From: Akkermansiaceae bacterium UBA5688
GTDB lineage: Bacteria; Verrucomicrobiota; Verrucomicrobiia; Verrucomicrobiales; Akkermansiaceae
Direction of reading: 5' to 3'
Length of the DNA stretch: 10,616 bases
Assembly (NCBI GenBank): GCA_002420315.1
Contig: DIHU01000234.1
Coordinates: forward strand, 1 to 10,616
The translations under genes and the position numbers were made by a program. Positions 7,482-10,616 of the stretch are shown piece by piece; positions within the stretch are counted from its first letter, which is position 1; each line of letters opens with the position of its first letter. Under the pieces are notes generated by a model. The model did no database searches and was not told the origin of the DNA. It was given only the letters and a program-made list of their open reading frames with translations.

Positions 7482-7484
7482 CGA

Positions 7485-9482
7485 ATGCTTAAACTGACAT
7501 TTCTGATGTTCTTTAGTGCCCTTAATGGTGCCGAGGTTCTTGAGGTGCTCCAAAGAAATTGCGTTCAATGCCACGGGAAGGACGGAAAGGTGAAGGGGAA
7601 GACGAATCTTTTGGAGATCACCGATTTAGATCATCTCAAAGGTGATCTGGAACTATTACAGCAAATTATTGATGCCATTGATTTTGAGGAAATGCCCCCA
7701 GAGGATGAACCGCCGCTTGAAGTGGGCGAGAGAAAGCAATTGCTTGCTGATCTAGAGGCGTTGCGGTTGGAGGTGGTTTCCAAGAAAAAGTTATCCTCCC
7801 CGACTCCGATCCGACGGATGAATCGATTTCAGTATCACAATGCAGTTCAGGATCTCTTAGGCCTTACATGCACGGTTTACAGTCTCCCGGAGAGAATGAT
7901 CAGGGATCACAAAGGATACTTTAAACCGGCTTCCGGAAAGATGGATAATTTGATTAGGGTCGGGAGTCGTCCGCTCGGGAAGTCCCAATTAATTGAACCC
8001 AGATTAGCGGGAGTCGCCGCTTTTCCACAGGACCTTCGGGCGGAGCATGGCTTTGACACACAGGCTGATCACCTTTCCATGTCACCCTTGCTAATGGAAT
8101 CGTTCTTGAAGCTGGGACAGTCAATCACAGGGAGTCAGGATTTTGGTCCACGCCGGGTTGGTATTTGGAAAGAGTTTTTTGTCTTGGATCCTCGTGAAAA
8201 GAGGGAGGTGAAAGTGGTGGTGCGAGAGCGGCTTTGGAAGTTTCTGCGCAGAGCTTTTCGGGGCCGGATTAAGAGTGAAGTGGTCGACCGCTATGTGGGC
8301 TTCGTTGGAGTGCAGCTTGCGCGAGGAGTTGAATTCACCGATGCGATGAAGTTGGTGGCTGCAGCGATCATTTCTTCGCCGCGGTTTCTTTACCTCTACG
8401 ACGGCTCTGGAACTGATAGTGATGGATTCAAACTGGCCTCCCGGTTGTCCTTTTTTCTCTGGGGGAGTTTGCCGGACGAAGAGCTTTTGAAAGCGGCTGA
8501 GTCGGGTGAGTTGTTAAAAGAAGAAGGTTTGCAAAAGCACTTCGTGCGGATGCTGGCGGATCCGAAATTAAAACGCTTTTGCGATAGCTTTCCGGCTCAG
8601 TGGTTGCAGTTGGATCGAATCATTTCGTCGGTTCCGGATCCCGAGAAATTTCCCGAGTTCTACTTTTTGGCTTATCGCGATAGCATGCACATGATGATGG
8701 AGCCCTTGCTGCTCTTTGAGACCGTCCTCATTGAAAATCTTCCAGTGACCGAATTTATTGATTCTAGTTTTACTTATCGTTCGGGTCATTTGGAAGAGTC
8801 TTATGGGAAGTTGGGGAATCCCGCTAAGAAACGACGTGGGCAGGTGGGTGTTCTTGATTTCCACCGCGTGGCGGTGGAAGATCGGCGGATGGGCGGACTT
8901 ATCACGAATGCAGCGGTGATGACCATGACTTCCGGGCCGGAGCGAACTCAACCAATTACTCGTGGTGCCTGGTTGGCAGGAGTGATTTTTAATAACCCAC
9001 CTGAGCCCCCGCCGGCGGATGTTCCAACTCTTGGTGAGAAGCCTAAGGAGGGTGAAGAACATCTAACCTTGCGTGAGAGATTGTCAATGCACCGGGAGCG
9101 TTCTGACTGTCGCGGATGTCATGAGCAGATTGATCCGCTCGGGTTTGCGCTGGAGAATTTTAATGCAATCGGTAAGTGGCGTGAAAAATATCAAAATGGC
9201 CGCAAGGTCGATATGCAAGGCGTGCTTTTTCGAAAGCATAAATTCACCAACCTGATTGAATTTAAGGATGCTCTCCTTCTTGAGAAGGAGAGATTTGTTC
9301 GGGGATTAGCGGGGCACTTATTGGCTTTTTCACTGGGACGACAATTGAGCGCGGCCGATCAAATTGCGCTCGATGAGATTGTCGGAAAATCCGCTGTTAA
9401 GGGGTTCCGGATGAAGTCGATCTTACGGGCGGTGGTTTTCAGTAAACCTTTCCGGTCCTTGGCAAGCCTAGAAAAGAAGTAG
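7485..9482 (+). CDS. DUF1587/DUF1592/DUF1588/DUF1585 c-type cytochrome-like secreted protein
   Basis: This is a 665-residue protein. The start has a good Shine-Dalgarno and a Sec signal (MLKLTFLMFFSALNG). A c-type haem site CVQCH (C26, C29, H30) follows at once, with EEMPPEDEPPL downstream providing a candidate axial Met, as in planctomycete cytochrome (PSCyt1) domains. Next come DUF1587/PSD3 (RRMNRFQYHNAVQDLLGL, about 105-125), a DUF1595/DUF1592 region (SSPRFLYLYDG and FKLASRLSFFLWGSLPDEELL, about 295-335, onward to AQWLQLDRI), DUF1588/PSCyt3 (GLITNAAVMTMTSGPERTQP, then a second CxxCH at C542, C545, H546 and DPLGFALENF), and DUF1585/PSD2 at the C-terminus (GHLLAFSLGRQLS). The role of this architecture is unknown; two haems would suit periplasmic electron transfer. 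It is probably co-transcribed with the DUF1552 gene 11 bases downstream. Confidence 0.93.
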   Translation: MLKLTFLMFFSALNGAEVLEVLQRNCVQCHGKDGKVKGKTNLLEITDLDHLKGDLELLQQIIDAIDFEEMPPEDEPPLEVGERKQLLADLEALRLEVVSKKKLSSPTPIRRMNRFQYHNAVQDLLGLTCTVYSLPERMIRDHKGYFKPASGKMDNLIRVGSRPLGKSQLIEPRLAGVAAFPQDLRAEHGFDTQADHLSMSPLLMESFLKLGQSITGSQDFGPRRVGIWKEFFVLDPREKREVKVVVRERLWKFLRRAFRGRIKSEVVDRYVGFVGVQLARGVEFTDAMKLVAAAIISSPRFLYLYDGSGTDSDGFKLASRLSFFLWGSLPDEELLKAAESGELLKEEGLQKHFVRMLADPKLKRFCDSFPAQWLQLDRIISSVPDPEKFPEFYFLAYRDSMHMMMEPLLLFETVLIENLPVTEFIDSSFTYRSGHLEESYGKLGNPAKKRRGQVGVLDFHRVAVEDRRMGGLITNAAVMTMTSGPERTQPITRGAWLAGVIFNNPPEPPPADVPTLGEKPKEGEEHLTLRERLSMHRERSDCRGCHEQIDPLGFALENFNAIGKWREKYQNGRKVDMQGVLFRKHKFTNLIEFKDALLLEKERFVRGLAGHLLAFSLGRQLSAADQIALDEIVGKSAVKGFRMKSILRAVVFSKPFRSLASLEKK

Positions 9483-9493
9483 AATGTGATACT

Positions 9494-10616
9494 ATGACGA
9501 CACGACGAGGATTTTTACGAGGATTGGGTGGGGCTGCGCTGGCTTTGCCTTGGATGGAAAGTTATGCAGCGAAAACTTTGACTAGTGGAGTGGCCAAGCG
9601 GATGGCTCACTTTTATGTGCCGATCGGAGTGGTGAGGCGCGGTTTTTTCCCAGGTGAGGCAGATGCGACTATTCCTAAAGGAAATCTGGGGAGTCTCAGA
9701 CGTTCTCTCGACAGGCAAGATCCTAATTTCAGCGTTAGAAGTTTAGATCATTTGACTCCCACGATGATACCACTTTCGGGCCTGAAGAATAAGATCAATC
9801 TGATCACGGGGATGGATCGAACTTTCCAACAAGGAACGGATGTGCACGCGCAATGTGCATCCTGTTATCTAAGTAGTGCTCCCCCCTATACTATTAAAGG
9901 AACGGCCTGGCCACTCAATCGGACGCTGGATCATTTGGTGGCAGATGTGGCTGGAAAAGAAACGCCATTTTCAACGTTGGAGTTCAGCTGTAACAGCCAT
10001 AAGGATAATAAGGAGTCGATCTACTTCGACAATATTTCGTGGTACGGCACGGGGCATTTGGCTCCGTCGGTTCGCGACCCGAGAAAGATGTATCGCCGCT
10101 TGTTTTCGACTCAGGAAATTGATCGCTATCGGGACGTAACTGATTTGGTTTTAGAAGATGCTCGATCGATGGAAAAAGATTTGGGGTATACTGATGGACA
10201 GAAGTTTGCCGAGTATTTTGATTCTATCCGTTCGATCGAAACGCAGATGGATCGCTTGGAGTCTATGAAAGGCGAGTTGGCCAAGGTTTCGTTTGACGAG
10301 CCTGCGGAGGCCTATTTGCCAAGGGGCGAGTATATCCGCCTGATGGGTGATTTGATGGTAATTGCCCTGCAGTCGGGATTGACCAATGTGGCAACCTTTA
10401 TGGTGGGCCCAGAGCGTTGGGATACACCCTATCTTTTTGATGGGCTTTTTGATAAGCCGATGAGCCACCATGGGATGTCGCATAATCAGACTAAAATGAT
10501 CGAACAACTTCTGAAAGTGGACCGCTTCCACATGGAGCAATATGCCTACCTTCTCGAGAAGATGGAGGGAGTCATAGAGGCTGATGGTAGCACTTTACTG
10601 GATAACACTCTCTTCA
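9494..10616 (+). CDS. DUF1552 (HXXSHH family) Tat-exported protein, 3' end outside window
   Basis: The frame from the ATG at 9494 is open through the last base, giving 374 residues with no stop. The N-terminus, MTTRRGFLRGLGGAALALPW, is a clear twin-arginine signal with RRGFL and a hydrophobic core. Family features are visible: AKRMAHFYVPIGV and a Trp-less variant of the usual start of the mature domain, INLITGMD, LDHLVAD, YRDVTDLVLEDARSMEKDLG with the following helical EYFDSIRSIE region, and RLMGDLMVIALQSGLTNVATFM. The motif that names PF07586 appears as HGMSHN (H326, H330, N331), so its final His is Asn. A CASCY stretch (C121-Y125) resembles a haem motif but lacks the His. The start lies 11 bases after the DUF1592-type stop, with no strong Shine-Dalgarno; this pairing is typical of these phyla. 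The reaction is unknown. Confidence 0.92.
   Translation, partial: MTTRRGFLRGLGGAALALPWMESYAAKTLTSGVAKRMAHFYVPIGVVRRGFFPGEADATIPKGNLGSLRRSLDRQDPNFSVRSLDHLTPTMIPLSGLKNKINLITGMDRTFQQGTDVHAQCASCYLSSAPPYTIKGTAWPLNRTLDHLVADVAGKETPFSTLEFSCNSHKDNKESIYFDNISWYGTGHLAPSVRDPRKMYRRLFSTQEIDRYRDVTDLVLEDARSMEKDLGYTDGQKFAEYFDSIRSIETQMDRLESMKGELAKVSFDEPAEAYLPRGEYIRLMGDLMVIALQSGLTNVATFMVGPERWDTPYLFDGLFDKPMSHHGMSHNQTKMIEQLLKVDRFHMEQYAYLLEKMEGVIEADGSTLLDNTLF

Noticed and set aside
7320..7484. Upstream start at 7320 for the DUF1592-type gene
   Set aside because: The extra 55 residues lie largely antisense to the hydrolase signal-peptide region, while the ATG at 7485 has a Shine-Dalgarno and a signal peptide.
8568..9062. 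Minus-strand open frame opposite the DUF1592/DUF1588 region
   Set aside because: It is an antisense shadow rich in His, Arg and Ser with no domain; the plus-strand gene explains the sequence.
10151..10540. Minus-strand open frame near the right edge
   Set aside because: The plus-strand DUF1552 frame runs open through the whole stretch with recognisable motifs, so this is a shadow.

Overview
The window looks like chromosomal DNA of a marine- or soil-type member of the Planctomycetota-Verrucomicrobiota-Chlamydiota group, most likely a verrucomicrobium. The evidence is a PEP-CTERM sorting tail ending in RRRK, plus several families greatly expanded in these phyla: DUF1549/DUF1553, DUF1501, DUF1587/1592/1588/1585, DUF1552 and DUF1080. 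Shine-Dalgarno sequences are mostly weak or absent. The assignment is inferred from gene content only. I see no rRNA, tRNA, CRISPR array, insertion sequence or phage gene, and no gene-free stretch over 300 bases.

Left edge (1-768): the 3' part of a PEP-CTERM surface protein gene, open at the window edge, followed by a strong intrinsic terminator. Plus-strand block A (810-5821): a cytochrome-like DUF1549/DUF1553 protein carrying a discoidin-like insert, then a Tat-exported DUF1501 protein 4 bases downstream. After 79 bases comes a Tat-exported TIM-barrel isomerase of the hydroxypyruvate isomerase type. A second strong terminator ends the block. Minus-strand block B (7420 down to 5943): an exported alpha/beta hydrolase followed by a small exported DUF1080 protein of the 3-keto-disaccharide hydrolase family, convergent with block A. 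Plus-strand block C (7485 to the right edge): a DUF1587/1592/1588/1585 c-type cytochrome-like protein and, 11 bases later, a Tat-exported DUF1552 protein that runs off the window.

Every visible N-terminus carries a Sec- or Tat-like export signal, so this is an envelope or extracytoplasmic gene neighbourhood. Two different cytochrome-like plus Tat-partner pairs (DUF1549/1553 with DUF1501, and DUF1592-type with DUF1552) flank three enzyme-like genes: an isomerase, a DUF1080 protein and an esterase-like protein. A plausible reading is extracytoplasmic oxidation and breakdown of a complex carbohydrate, but the roles of the DUF families are not known and no substrate can be read from the sequence. 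The most notable details are an alpha/beta hydrolase with no obvious catalytic histidine, an altered HXXSHH motif in the DUF1552 protein, and the Tat signal on the isomerase.
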